Notes: generated from the letters alone by a model not told the origin. A stretch of DNA of 64,000 bases from Candidatus Saccharimonadota bacterium (GCA_015999875.1 JAECRG010000001.1:107330-171329), one strand, 5' to 3'. Positions 8,136 to 16,639 are shown, numbered from the stretch's first letter. A program made the numbers and translations.

Positions 8136-10088
8136 ATGACACGACCAATCGTACTTAGCAATGGCGAGCTTCATGTCGGAATAAATAATTTTGGCTTAGT
8201 GCACGATTTCTATTATCCATATGTTGGACTGGAAAACCATGCTGCTGGTAAAGATCTACGTCACCATGTGGGTGTCTGGATAGATGGAGAGATTAGCTGG
8301 CTCGACGACCACGCATCCGACTGGCAGACGACATTTTCGTATCCGCATCGAGGCTTGGTGGGTCGTGTTGCCGCAGTAAACGAAAGACTTGGGGTGATTC
8401 TTGAGTTTGATGATGCAGTAGATGCGACTATGAACGCGTTTTTTCGAAATATTCATGTGGTTAACACTCGTGAGTATGAACGTGAAATACGTTTGTTTAC
8501 GCATCAAGCATTTGTGATTGGTGATTCGCGTAGCAACACAGATACCGCGCAGTACTTACCTGATAGCGACGCAATTTTGCATTATAGAGGGCGTCGTGTG
8601 TTTGTGGTGTCCGGCTCTCACGACGGTAAGCCGTTTGATCAACACACGGTGGGTATTTTTGGTATCGAAGGCAAGGAAGGTACATACCGAGACGCCGAAG
8701 ACGGAGAGCTAAGTATGAGCAATGTCGAACACGGACGCGTCGACAGTACTTTGCGATTTACTCTTCATATTGCACCCCACGAGTCCGCGCGTGTGCATTA
8801 CTGGATAGCTGCAGGAACTTCACTGCGTGAAGCTCTACAAATCAATAAACTCATTTGGAAAGATGGAGTGGATCACTATATGCATGGCACGTTGCACTGG
8901 TGGCACAAATGGCTCGAACCCACAGAGCAAGTACTTGATCGCATGGACGAGCAATATCGAGATAGTTTCCGCCAAAGTGTCATGATCATCAAGTCACAGA
9001 TCGACAAACGCGGCGCAGTAATCGCCAGCACAGACTCCGCTATGCTTAATTATTGGCGCGATGCCTATGCATATTGCTGGCCACGAGATGGCGCATACGT
9101 ACTATGGCCTCTTATCAGGCTTGGCTACACAGAAGAGCCTCAGCGTTTCTTTGAGTTTTGTCGACGCGTCATGCACCCATCGGGCTATTTGATGCATAAA
9201 TTCCGCGCTGATGGCGCACTCGGTTCAAGCTGGCATCCATATATTCATGATGGCGTAGTAGCTCCACCGATTCAAGAAGACGAAACAGCGCTTGTGGTGT
9301 TTGTATTTGCACAGTACTACGGTATGCACAAAAACCCAAAGCTCCTCGATGATTTCTACGAAGAGATGATTAAGCCGATGGCAACTTTTCTGGCAGAATT
9401 CGTCGATGACAAGACAGGACTACCCAAGCCAAGCTACGATCTATGGGAAGAGGTGTTCCTTACGACAACATACACTACCGCCACTGTGTATGCAGCACTG
9501 CTCGCAGCGGGAGATTTGGCTGAAGCCGCAGGAGATGCTGATAACGCGGTTGCTTGGCGTGCGGCGGCGGATGATATATACGATGCTGCGCATAAGTACC
9601 TGTATAACGAAAAGCGACAGTCGTTTTACAAAGGTGTCATCACTAAAGATGGTGAGATGACATACGATGAGCGTATTGATACGTCGAGTGTATTTGGAGC
9701 ATTTATGTTTGGGCTCTTTCCGATTCGTGAGACAGAGTTGCAAAATTCCCTCCAGAGCTTGCTCAAAGCCTTCCCTACGCACGATGATGCATATGGACTG
9801 CCTCGATACGAAAACGATACGTATCTGCGTGTAGACGATGCTACGCCGGGTAACTGGTGGTTCATATCATCACTATGGCTGGCTCAGTACTGTGTCGAAA
9901 CCGGTGATACTGACATGGCACATACGATTATTCGATGGGTGCAGTCTCATGCTGGCTCAACGGGCGTGTTGTCCGAACAAGTAAATCCGCATACCGGTGA
10001 ATCATTGTCTGTCGCGCCACTGACTTGGAGTCACGCAGAATATGTCGCCACGCTTCTGGATATAATTACTGAGCCGGAGCATTCATAG
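8136..10088 (+). CDS. glycoside hydrolase family 15 glucoamylase/glucodextranase
   Basis: The product is 650 residues. An N-terminal beta-sandwich (about 1-260) begins 'VLSNGELHVGINNFGLV'. It is followed by the (alpha/alpha)6 barrel with 'AYCWPRDGAYVLWPLIRLGY', the catalytic-acid segment 'PPIQEDE' near residue 378, and the catalytic-base segment 'LSEQVNPHTGE' near 611 with 'PLTWSHAEY'. These enzymes release glucose from the non-reducing ends of alpha-glucans. It starts 3 nt after the GH57 stop and has no signal peptide, so GT4, GH57 and GH15 together look like an intracellular storage-glucan cycle. Confidence 0.92.
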   Translation: MTRPIVLSNGELHVGINNFGLVHDFYYPYVGLENHAAGKDLRHHVGVWIDGEISWLDDHASDWQTTFSYPHRGLVGRVAAVNERLGVILEFDDAVDATMNAFFRNIHVVNTREYEREIRLFTHQAFVIGDSRSNTDTAQYLPDSDAILHYRGRRVFVVSGSHDGKPFDQHTVGIFGIEGKEGTYRDAEDGELSMSNVEHGRVDSTLRFTLHIAPHESARVHYWIAAGTSLREALQINKLIWKDGVDHYMHGTLHWWHKWLEPTEQVLDRMDEQYRDSFRQSVMIIKSQIDKRGAVIASTDSAMLNYWRDAYAYCWPRDGAYVLWPLIRLGYTEEPQRFFEFCRRVMHPSGYLMHKFRADGALGSSWHPYIHDGVVAPPIQEDETALVVFVFAQYYGMHKNPKLLDDFYEEMIKPMATFLAEFVDDKTGLPKPSYDLWEEVFLTTTYTTATVYAALLAAGDLAEAAGDADNAVAWRAAADDIYDAAHKYLYNEKRQSFYKGVITKDGEMTYDERIDTSSVFGAFMFGLFPIRETELQNSLQSLLKAFPTHDDAYGLPRYENDTYLRVDDATPGNWWFISSLWLAQYCVETGDTDMAHTIIRWVQSHAGSTGVLSEQVNPHTGESLSVAPLTWSHAEYVATLLDIITEPEHS

Positions 10089-10089
10089 T

Positions 10090-10728
10090 ATGCTCGGATC
10101 CGTGTTGCTCGCGTACTCACCGAGCGGTCGTGTCACGCAAAGCTTCAAACAGTTTGCGAAAAAAGCGGGTGTAATGTACATGGGTACCGTCAAGCAGCAT
10201 AGTGTAGAATATCATCTTGTACGTGGTTTTACGGCTTCACACAGCCACAAAGACACAGATCACTGTATCGGCACTTTTTTGCATCATGATTTCATCACCC
10301 TTAATCGCGAGACGTCCAGCGGGCGTGTTGTTATTACGGAAGTTGACCTGCATACGTTGCATCCCTTTAGCCACTTCTTCGTAGTGCCAAATACACTGCG
10401 GCGCGAGCTGTTTGATTCCATCCTGCAGCTTTATCCGCACCATCGACATGCTCCGTATGCGCCCCTCGACTCTTTTAGTGCCAAATTCAAGGATGAATAT
10501 TCAATACTATCACTTCCCACCTATTTTACTCGTTCACTACATTTTGCTGGAGACGAAGTAGCAAAGTGTATCAGTGTTCTTCACAGCACGAAGTATGTAT
10601 TTGAAGTTATTGACAATAGTCTTTTTGTATATAATTTTGCAGCAAACGAGCCAACCGAGAAATCACTTGAATTTCAGGTACGCTTTGCATGCACACTTGC
10701 AACGGCGCTCGAAACCCGCAACAAATAA
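10090..10728 (+). CDS. hypothetical protein, last gene of the alpha-glucan operon
   Basis: I do not recognise this 212-residue protein. It starts one base after the GH15 stop, so it belongs to the same operon. It has no signal peptide or membrane helix. The sequence alternates beta-like strands, is rich in His in the first 150 residues (for example 'ASHSHKDTDHCIG' and 'YPHHRHAPY'), and ends in a helix, 'EFQVRFACTLATALE'. A regulatory or glucan-binding role in the operon is possible but is inference only. Confidence 0.6.
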   Translation: MLGSVLLAYSPSGRVTQSFKQFAKKAGVMYMGTVKQHSVEYHLVRGFTASHSHKDTDHCIGTFLHHDFITLNRETSSGRVVITEVDLHTLHPFSHFFVVPNTLRRELFDSILQLYPHHRHAPYAPLDSFSAKFKDEYSILSLPTYFTRSLHFAGDEVAKCISVLHSTKYVFEVIDNSLFVYNFAANEPTEKSLEFQVRFACTLATALETRNK

Positions 10729-10757
10729 AATAACCTCCGCATTCACGGAGGCTATTT
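10728..10757 (+). terminator. terminator between the glucan operon and rpmG
   Basis: Inverted arms AAATAaCCTCCG and CGGAGGcTATTT face convergent genes and can serve both strands. Confidence 0.75.
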
Positions 10758-10763
10758 GTATGT

Positions 10764-10970
10764 TTAGCTTTTACGCTTTTTGACTTCGTTGCGTCCGAGG
10801 TTTTTCTTTGTCTCGGTGTAAGTTGCGTGCTTACGTGCAATTGGGTCATACTTCTTTAGTACGAGTTTGTCTGGAGTATTCTGGGTATTTTTGACCGTGT
10901 AGTACGTACGGTGACCAGACAAGTCACTCACGAGGCCAATCAGCTTGCGCTTTGTATTCTTCTTTGCCAC
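10764..10970 (-). CDS. rpmG: 50S ribosomal protein L33, cysteine-free form
   Basis: The 68-residue product aligns with L33 through '[23 protein letters not shown]' in two parts (about 20-43) and '[11 protein letters not shown]'. The four zinc-binding cysteines of the classic form are absent; the spots where they fall read 'VSDLSGH' and 'YDPIARKH'. A basic C-terminal tail of about 12 residues extends beyond the usual 50-55 residues. L33 sits near the E site of the large subunit. The gene stands alone, away from the main ribosomal cluster. Confidence 0.9.
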   Translation of the reverse strand: MAKKNTKRKLIGLVSDLSGHRTYYTVKNTQNTPDKLVLKKYDPIARKHATYTETKKNLGRNEVKKRKS

Positions 10971-11065
10971 TTTAACTTCCTTATTAGATTACCCTGCTTG
11001 GGTTTTGATAAGACTTTCAAAGTAAGATTATAGCAAAAACACCTCTTATGCGCAAGTACTTCGAC

Positions 11066-11560
11066 CTAGCGGAAGTTTACAAATTGCAGAGGCGCGTCGA
11101 TATCGAGCTGATTAACTCGGGTCATTACCGATTGCAACTCGTCTTTACTTGCACTCGTAATCCGTAGTTCGTCCCCTTGAATTACCGGCTTGGCCTTTTT
11201 GAACTCTTCACGAATTGTCTTTGAAATAAGTTTTGCGTTTTCTTGACTCAATCCTTTCTTAAAAGGAACTTCCTTGGTCGCTTGAAGGTTTGACTCTACG
11301 ATATCTTTGCTCAGATCAAGCACTTTACTGCTTACTTCTCGACTAGCGAGCTTCTTGCGTATGATATCGAGCACTGCATCAATCTGCCATTCGTTTGCAC
11401 CGACAATCTTAATTCCCTCTTTGTCCTTGAGCCAGTCAAGCTTGGCAGGAGTACCCTTGAAGTCGTATCTGCTAGCGATTTCTTTTTCCGCCTGCTGATA
11501 CACATTGTTCATTTCTGCTTTGTCGTAATCCGACACTATGTCTAAACTAAATGTTGCCAT
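11066..11560 (-). CDS. yajQ: YajQ family nucleotide-binding protein (DUF520)
   Basis: The 164-residue protein begins MATFSLDIVSDYDKAEMNNV and contains 'SRYDFKGT' and 'DELQSVMTRV', the hallmarks of YajQ across its full length of about 163 residues. Family members bind nucleotides, and some bind cyclic di-GMP. The role here is unknown. The ATG at 11558-11560 is chosen because it gives the family's usual N-terminus; a longer frame extends into the tRNA-Thr region. Confidence 0.9.
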   Translation of the reverse strand: MATFSLDIVSDYDKAEMNNVYQQAEKEIASRYDFKGTPAKLDWLKDKEGIKIVGANEWQIDAVLDIIRKKLASREVSSKVLDLSKDIVESNLQATKEVPFKKGLSQENAKLISKTIREEFKKAKPVIQGDELRITSASKDELQSVMTRVNQLDIDAPLQFVNFR

Positions 11561-11619
11561 GCACCCATTGTAACACCTCTGGAAAATGTATGTCAGTTGT
11601 GGTAATCTGGTATAGATTT

Positions 11620-11695
11620 GCCGCGATAGCTCAGTTGGTAGAGCGCATCCATGGTAAGGATGAGGTCCTGGGTTCAAATCCCAGTCGTGGCTCCA
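11620..11695 (+). tRNA. tRNA-Thr (anticodon GGT)
   Basis: Acceptor arms GCCGCGA/TCGTGGC contain one G-U pair. The anticodon stem CATCC/GGATG has loop ATGGTAA and anticodon GGT. T-stem CTGGG/CCCAG and an encoded CCA complete the 76-nt gene. It lies divergent from yajQ. Confidence 0.95.
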
Positions 11696-11707
11696 AATGA
11701 TATGTTT

Positions 11708-11734
11708 ACGTATCCGTAACGGGTACGTTTTTAA
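11708..11734 (+). terminator. terminator after tRNA-Thr(GGT)
   Basis: Stem ACGTATCC (11708-11715) pairs with GGGTACGT (11721-11728) with one U-G pair and is followed by a run of T. Confidence 0.7.
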
Positions 11735-11770
11735 TTTACCGTGTGAATATATCGTATTATAGATACAAAC

Positions 11771-12877
11771 ATGAGCAATTCAACACACACAGAATCTCGC
11801 AAAAAAGTATTAATAGTAGGAGCCGGCGTAGCCGGGCTTTCATTGGCGATCTTGCTTGAGAAACAAGCTGTCGCGTTTGATATAGTAGAGCGTTCATCTG
11901 AAGCCAAGCCCCAGGGCTATAGCATCACATTACCGAGCGCAGGACTCGACGTGCTTAATCAACTAGGTATATACGAAGATATCCTCGCTGCTGGCAAGCG
12001 TGTTCATGGCGTGCACATTGACTCTGACGAGCATATCCCTGGGAGACTAATCAAGCTTGAAAATATAGTAACTGTGCGTCGCAGTGACCTATACCAGTGC
12101 CTTCTCGACCAATTACGCTCACCCGTTCATTTCGACACTATGCCCACGAGGTACATCACTCAAGCAGACGGCAAGACACTCGTGACGTGTAGCGATGGCA
12201 CCAGTCGCTTATATGATTTGGTAGTGGGTGCAGACGGCATGCACTCTCGTGTGCGCAACTATATTTTTCCGGAGGCTCAACCTAAGCCCGTAGGCGTGGC
12301 CTACTGGACATTTTTTGCTGAGGCAGCTCGCATACCGACGGGTGCAAACTATATCGCACAGACATGGAAACGGGGTAAATTCGTGGGCATGTTTCCTCTG
12401 CCTTCCTCGACAGGTATTGTGCTTAGTGCGTATATCTCACCCGATACGAATTTAGATACAATTGATATTGAGGCGCTGTTTGGTGATACAGAGCACCCTA
12501 TAGGAAACATTCTACGCACGTTTGATCCGAGCATCGCGTACAAAGGACACCTGAAGGAGGTAAATCTAGAGTCATGGAGCAAGGGTAATTTCGTATTGAT
12601 TGGTGATGCTGCACATGCAATGACTCCTGCTACGGGCATGGGAGCTACGGCTGGGCTGCTTGATGCAGTAGAGCTTTCACGCGCACTCACTTCCTTTGAC
12701 GAGTGGAGCAAGGCGCTTAGACTCTATGAGAGGGCCAGGAAATGCTCTGCGCACCGGGCCCAAGTGCGCTCACGACTCATCACGCACGCCATGCTTACGG
12801 ACGGAATAGCCGGAGGCCTAAGAAAAAAAGCCGTCCGACTATTGCCGGAACGACTCTTCTTGCGCCTTGTGTCCTAG
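11771..12877 (+). CDS. FAD-dependent monooxygenase, PHBH/UbiH-type
   Basis: The product is 368 residues. It has an N-terminal FAD fold (VLIVGAGVAGLSLAILLEK), the 'DLVVGADGMHSRVR' DG motif near 150, and the GD motif 'FVLIGDAAHAMTPATGMGA' near 280. These are class A flavoprotein hydroxylase features. Substrate cannot be told. Such enzymes use O2 and NAD(P)H, which is notable in a presumed fermenter. TATTAT lies 10 nt upstream of the ATG. It converges on the SPFH gene with a 3-nt gap. Confidence 0.85.
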   Translation: MSNSTHTESRKKVLIVGAGVAGLSLAILLEKQAVAFDIVERSSEAKPQGYSITLPSAGLDVLNQLGIYEDILAAGKRVHGVHIDSDEHIPGRLIKLENIVTVRRSDLYQCLLDQLRSPVHFDTMPTRYITQADGKTLVTCSDGTSRLYDLVVGADGMHSRVRNYIFPEAQPKPVGVAYWTFFAEAARIPTGANYIAQTWKRGKFVGMFPLPSSTGIVLSAYISPDTNLDTIDIEALFGDTEHPIGNILRTFDPSIAYKGHLKEVNLESWSKGNFVLIGDAAHAMTPATGMGATAGLLDAVELSRALTSFDEWSKALRLYERARKCSAHRAQVRSRLITHAMLTDGIAGGLRKKAVRLLPERLFLRLVS

Positions 12878-12880
12878 TGA

Positions 12881-13654
12881 CTACTGCTGAAGTGGTATGT
12901 TAAATACTGCACCGCCGCCAAGATATTCGGGCATCTTACCGTCCCACTTTTCGATAGCTTGCTTTTGCAAGTATTCCTGAGATAGTGTTTCACTCTGAGC
13001 TTTTTGAGCCTCGGCGTCAGTCTTTGCGGCTTCTAGATTAAACTTGGCACGTTCAGCATTTTGCTGTGCAACCTGCTTATCTTCGATGGCCTTGCTGAAA
13101 TTAGGACTAAATTCGAAGTTCGTGATACTCAATTCATCTACAGTAATACCGTACTTTTTTAAACGTTCGCTGATGATTTTTTGCGTCTCAGCTTTTAGCT
13201 CATTTCGCTTAGATATAAGCTCTGAAGCGCTGTATTTTGCGGCCGCAGCTTTGAAAACCTCATTGATCGCAGGTGTGATTACCTTGTCTTCGTAGGTTGC
13301 GCCAATTGTTTGATGAAGCTCACTAATGTTGTCGCGGCGGAGATTGTAGTTAAGCACAATCTGACTCGATACATCCTGCAAATCGCTGCTTGCGGCCTTA
13401 CTATCAACAGTCTGTTTTTGCAACTTGATATCATACATAGTTACTTTGTTTATGCCAAAAGGTAGTACGAGCGACATGCCTTCATTTAGCTCACGACCGG
13501 TCACCTTGCCGTACTGTGTTACGACGCCAACTTGGCCTGTGCCGACGACTTTTACGCTAGAAAGCACCGCCAAAACCGCCACGACGGCTGCTACAATTAT
13601 AATTAGTCTCTTTTTTCTCGTCATACCCTCACCCACTACTACTGCTTGTTTCAT
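12881..13654 (-). CDS. SPFH/prohibitin-family membrane protein
   Basis: The 257-residue protein has one N-terminal membrane helix (about 17-32), then an SPFH domain ('GTGQVGVVTQYGKVTGRELN'), and a coiled coil rich in Ala, Glu and Lys (about 170-230, 'AQQNAERAKFNLEAAKTDAE'). Prohibitin-type proteins build ring scaffolds at membranes. I start at ATG 13654; TATACT lies 9 nt upstream. It follows a small two-helix membrane protein on the same strand by 22 nt, and that protein could be a partner. Confidence 0.85.
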   Translation of the reverse strand: MKQAVVVGEGMTRKKRLIIIVAAVVAVLAVLSSVKVVGTGQVGVVTQYGKVTGRELNEGMSLVLPFGINKVTMYDIKLQKQTVDSKAASSDLQDVSSQIVLNYNLRRDNISELHQTIGATYEDKVITPAINEVFKAAAAKYSASELISKRNELKAETQKIISERLKKYGITVDELSITNFEFSPNFSKAIEDKQVAQQNAERAKFNLEAAKTDAEAQKAQSETLSQEYLQKQAIEKWDGKMPEYLGGGAVFNIPLQQ

Positions 13655-13676
13655 ATACAAGTCAGTATACTATGAA

Positions 13677-13964
13677 TTACTTCTTGCGAGTAGTAGGTTT
13701 CGTGACGGCTTTTTGCTGTTCAGGTATGCGAAGCAGTACAAATGACTGCAAAAGTGCCCACGCAACAGCATTGAAGAGGAAGATTGCTATACATATGAAT
13801 GCTCCGAGAAGAATTCTCTGGCCTAAATCATAATTGATCAGACCAATGATGCCTGCGCCAAGTACGAGTCCGATAGTCGCAATCAAATATGAATGCTGCA
13901 GTTTTTGGCGTGCGTCATAATTCAGATTCCAATTTTGTAAGCTCGTGATCAAAGTGGTGAACAT
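13677..13964 (-). CDS. small membrane protein, function unknown
   Basis: The 95-residue product has two hydrophobic helices (about 26-46 and 53-78) and a basic C-terminal tail ending KPTTRKK. I do not recognise a family. AAGGAG lies about 11 nt before the ATG and a TATACT directly before it. It is probably co-transcribed with the SPFH gene downstream. Confidence 0.6.
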   Translation of the reverse strand: MFTTLITSLQNWNLNYDARQKLQHSYLIATIGLVLGAGIIGLINYDLGQRILLGAFICIAIFLFNAVAWALLQSFVLLRIPEQQKAVTKPTTRKK

Positions 13965-14036
13965 AGTATAGACAACTCCTTATTACTAAAGTTTAACACT
14001 TTTATATGATTTAGTCAATATTAAGCATCATTACTC

Positions 14037-14065
14037 TTGTCAAAAGTGCGTATGTTTTGTAGAAT
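14037..14065 (+). promoter_or_regulatory. promoter of tRNA-Thr(TGT)-tRNA-Tyr
   Basis: TTGTCA (14037-14042), a 17-nt spacer and TAGAAT (14060-14065) lie 12 nt before the first tRNA. Confidence 0.65.
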
Positions 14066-14077
14066 AGTGAATGTTAC

Positions 14078-14154
14078 GCCGATTTAGCTCAGTTGGTTAG
14101 AGCAGCTGTTTTGTAAACAGCAGGTCCTGGGTTCGAGTCCCTGAATCGGCTCCA
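14078..14154 (+). tRNA. tRNA-Thr (anticodon TGT)
   Basis: Acceptor GCCGATT/AATCGGC, anticodon stem GCTGT/ACAGC with loop TTTGTAA (anticodon TGT), T-stem CTGGG/CCCTG and encoded CCA. It is the second threonine isoacceptor in the window. Confidence 0.95.
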
Positions 14155-14204
14155 CGACAAAATGATGAATAGCTCATCGTTTTGTGTATGGAAATACGAC
14201 ATAC

Positions 14205-14289
14205 GCCGGAATCGTGTAGTGGCAATCACAGGAGACTGTAAATCTCCCGCCTTTCGGCTTCGTAGGTTCGAGTCCTACTTCCGGCACCA
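14205..14289 (+). tRNA. tRNA-Tyr (anticodon GTA)
   Basis: This 85-nt class II tRNA has acceptor GCCGGAA/TTCCGGC, anticodon stem GGAGA/TCTCC with loop CTGTAAA (anticodon GTA), a long variable arm CGCCTTTCGGCTTC, and an encoded CCA. It lies 50 nt after tRNA-Thr(TGT), so the two are likely one transcript. Confidence 0.95.
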
Positions 14290-14312
14290 AAACAGTATTT
14301 TTACGGAAATTG

Positions 14313-14334
14313 CCGCCCTCTGGGGCGGTTTTTT
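14313..14334 (+). terminator. terminator of the tRNA-Thr/tRNA-Tyr unit
   Basis: Stem CCGCCC/GGGCGG with a 4-nt loop is followed by six T. Confidence 0.85.
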
Positions 14335-14384
14335 CTCTGGCGGTGCTGTCGCTTTAGCGACTTTGGCGGTGTCGGCTTGTATCT

Positions 14385-14420
14385 ACGCTATATCTAGCGT
14401 CGGTACACTAGATATAGCGT
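14385..14420. repeat. perfect 13-bp inverted repeat
   Basis: Arms ACGCTATATCTAG (14385-14397) and CTAGATATAGCGT (14408-14420) flank a 10-nt loop. There is no T-run on either side. It lies after the tRNA terminator and just beyond the stop of the convergent PhyH gene, so it may be the 3' stabilising or terminating hairpin of that gene, or a protein-binding palindrome. Confidence 0.7.
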
Positions 14421-14453
14421 ATTCTAGAAATGGGAGACGATTAACACTTTGTC

Positions 14454-15188
14454 TTAGCGGTCGTTACCACGGTATATGTGCTGACCACTCGCGAGAATCT
14501 GCCGTGCTTCGTCGGGCTTTGCGTCGAGCTCGTCTACACTACGGAAACCTAGAGTCATGCTTGTACGAGTTTGTCCTGACGGATTATGCCCAACACCATG
14601 GAACAGGATACCGTTAAATAGTAGTACGTCGCCTTCTCTCATTGGCACTGGTACAGCCTGGTTCTCTAATCCGGCGTATTCTTCGTGCTCGGACATCCAT
14701 GTTCCGCCACCGTTCGCTTGCGGTACACCTACGTATGGCAGGTTGTGCGAACCAGGCACTACTCTTGTCGCACCATTTTCTACTGTAGAATCTTGCAGGT
14801 ATACCGCAGCAGTCATAAGGCCTCTCGAGGGCTGTAGAATATCACGATGCATCCCTTCGGCCGGCTCGCCTTGGCGATTATTGATTGTGGCATGATTGTG
14901 TCTATTTTTAACAAACACCACGTTTGGACCGAGCAATGAGACTAATGCTCCGACGAGCGCCTGGTTGCCGATAACTCTTTTCATGAGTTCGGGGTTGCGA
15001 TCATAAAGACCATACAACTTCTTGTTTGGGTTTTCGGAGTCAAAGTCTCCGCTTGATTTTTCTGCCTCGTCTTCGATAAACTCCCGTATTTCGGTAGTTT
15101 GCTCTGCGTCAAAAACGTTAGACAGCCTGTAGTATCCTTGGTCTCTGTAAAATCTTGCCTGTTCGTGGCTCAATGCTCCGTATTTCAT
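14454..15188 (-). CDS. phytanoyl-CoA dioxygenase (PhyH) family Fe(II)/2-oxoglutarate enzyme
   Basis: The 244-residue product holds the facial triad of the family: H-x-D in 'EGMHRDILQPS', the distal His in 'ILFHGVGHNPSG', and the 2-oxoglutarate-binding Arg in 'GQTRTSMTLGF'. The segment 'NGATRVVPGSHNLPY' is also typical. Members hydroxylate lipids, amino acids or small metabolites using O2; the substrate here is unknown. TATAAT sits 7 nt upstream of the ATG, which predicts a leaderless message. Confidence 0.85.
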   Translation of the reverse strand: MKYGALSHEQARFYRDQGYYRLSNVFDAEQTTEIREFIEDEAEKSSGDFDSENPNKKLYGLYDRNPELMKRVIGNQALVGALVSLLGPNVVFVKNRHNHATINNRQGEPAEGMHRDILQPSRGLMTAAVYLQDSTVENGATRVVPGSHNLPYVGVPQANGGGTWMSEHEEYAGLENQAVPVPMREGDVLLFNGILFHGVGHNPSGQTRTSMTLGFRSVDELDAKPDEARQILASGQHIYRGNDR

Positions 15189-15201
15189 GGAGCATATTAT
15201 A

Positions 15202-15732
15202 CTACAATTTACCTAAATAATCAAGAGCTAGATAGGCAACCTCAATGTCCGTCATCTGACCACTGCGTAGTTGCTGACGAAATTCATCAAGAGGCATGAG
15301 TACTAGCTCGGTCTGCTCAGTGTCGGTATCTTGAGGTTCGCCAACCTTCTTGCAGTTTGTGGCCACAAAACAATGGCGCTCCATAGTTGAATAAGCGTCG
15401 TCTAGACACGTACCTATCTCAACAAACTCACCCTCGTAACCAGTTTCTTCGCGAAACTCACGCCCGATTGACTCGAGTGCATTTTCACCCGGATCAAGGT
15501 AGCCACCAGGTAGCTCGTTCAAGACTTTGCCTGGTCCTGGGCGAAATTGGCGAGCCAAGATGATCTCATTGTTGTCGGTCAGCGCGACGACCGCAGCTGC
15601 CGGTCTAGCGTTGTTGATATAAAAATCAGCTTTGTTGCCACGCGGCATCAAAAAATCCACACGGTCAATATCCCACGCGTATTTTTTGTAAACTTGTTCC
15701 CTTTTTAGCACTTTCCAAGGTAGAATCGCCAT
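15202..15732 (-). CDS. Nudix hydrolase, ADP-ribose pyrophosphatase-like
   Basis: The 176-residue product carries the full Nudix box from 'GGYLDPGENALE' to 'REFREETGYEG' (G-x5-E-x7-R-E-U-x-E-E-x-G-U), preceded by 'ARQFRPGPGKVLNELPGG', which resembles ADP-sugar pyrophosphatases. It would cleave nucleotide-sugar diphosphates to clean up or recycle them. ATG 15732 has better spacing from the G-rich AGGGGGGC stretch than the tandem ATG at 15735. It is next to a sugar nucleotidyltransferase gene, so a shared nucleotide-sugar theme is possible. Confidence 0.88.
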   Translation of the reverse strand: MAILPWKVLKREQVYKKYAWDIDRVDFLMPRGNKADFYINNARPAAAVVALTDNNEIILARQFRPGPGKVLNELPGGYLDPGENALESIGREFREETGYEGEFVEIGTCLDDAYSTMERHCFVATNCKKVGEPQDTDTEQTELVLMPLDEFRQQLRSGQMTDIEVAYLALDYLGKL

Positions 15733-15741
15733 CATGCCCCC

Positions 15742-16548
15742 CTATACGTTATGCTTTTTATTATACCGCAGATGGCTCTGTAGTTCCATATCACCATCTG
15801 AAGCCATCCATGTGGCAACGGTACCAATATCCCTGAAAAACCGCTGACCATTATTGTATGCATACAACGCGTCGTGTTCCCATGCTCGGTGTAAGCAGTC
15901 TCTATACAATGACAAAAGTCCATCGTTGCTGGCCCAGGATTGCCTTCGTAAAAAATCCGGATCAATCACTACTGCGCCCGTGCTGCTAGCACGGTAGTTG
16001 CCCTTAACAGGCGCTACATCCTCATCCTTAAACTCGGCGGAATACACTACCTTACCCTGGCTATCGACCGCAAAAGCATCTTCGTTCGGGACACCTCGAT
16101 TCAGGGTAAGCGCGATTGATGCGACGCCGCCGATTTTTTGTTTGAGTGCAAATTGCCTCGTGAATTCCTGAAGGTCTATATCTAGGATTGTGTCGACATT
16201 TTGTACGAGTATCGGCCTAGCCTGATTGGATTTATTTGCATAATCGACGATACTGCCTCCGTGACAAATTTGCCGGTCGCTTCTGGTGACGCTGACATCT
16301 TGGTCGTCGCCATACATATCTTGCACATATTCATAGACGGCTGCCTGGTCTTCGGCCGATATGATGATATCTTGTATATTTTGCTGTCGCAAATTCGCTA
16401 TGTGGTGATCGACGAACTTGACTTTCGGAACTCCGATTTCAAGCAACGCTTTTGCAATACCTATTTCAGGGTCGGACGTAAAAAGCCCATTTAATCGCGT
16501 ACCTCGACCTCCTGCATTGATGTAGCCGATAGAATTTGAAGTTTCCAT
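15742..16548 (-). CDS. sugar-1-phosphate nucleotidyltransferase-like protein
   Basis: The 268-residue protein has the nucleotidyltransferase loop 'GYINAGGRGTRLNGLF' at about residues 7-22, then 'PKVKFVDHHIANLRQQNI' and 'PILVQNVDTILDIDL', which match the NTP_transferase fold. It likely makes an NDP-sugar from NTP and sugar phosphate. I choose ATG 16548 over the longer frame from 16575: TTGTAA, a 16-nt spacer and CATAAT lie 7 nt before this ATG. It lies 9 nt upstream of the Nudix gene, probably in one operon. Confidence 0.75.
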   Translation of the reverse strand: METSNSIGYINAGGRGTRLNGLFTSDPEIGIAKALLEIGVPKVKFVDHHIANLRQQNIQDIIISAEDQAAVYEYVQDMYGDDQDVSVTRSDRQICHGGSIVDYANKSNQARPILVQNVDTILDIDLQEFTRQFALKQKIGGVASIALTLNRGVPNEDAFAVDSQGKVVYSAEFKDEDVAPVKGNYRASSTGAVVIDPDFLRRQSWASNDGLLSLYRDCLHRAWEHDALYAYNNGQRFFRDIGTVATWMASDGDMELQSHLRYNKKHNV

Positions 16549-16639
16549 AGTATGAATTATGACATCATACGTCATATTTACAATGTATTTGTTATCTGTC
16601 GAGTGTGAAGAGCGCGTAGCGCGTCCGCTATGCCGACCA

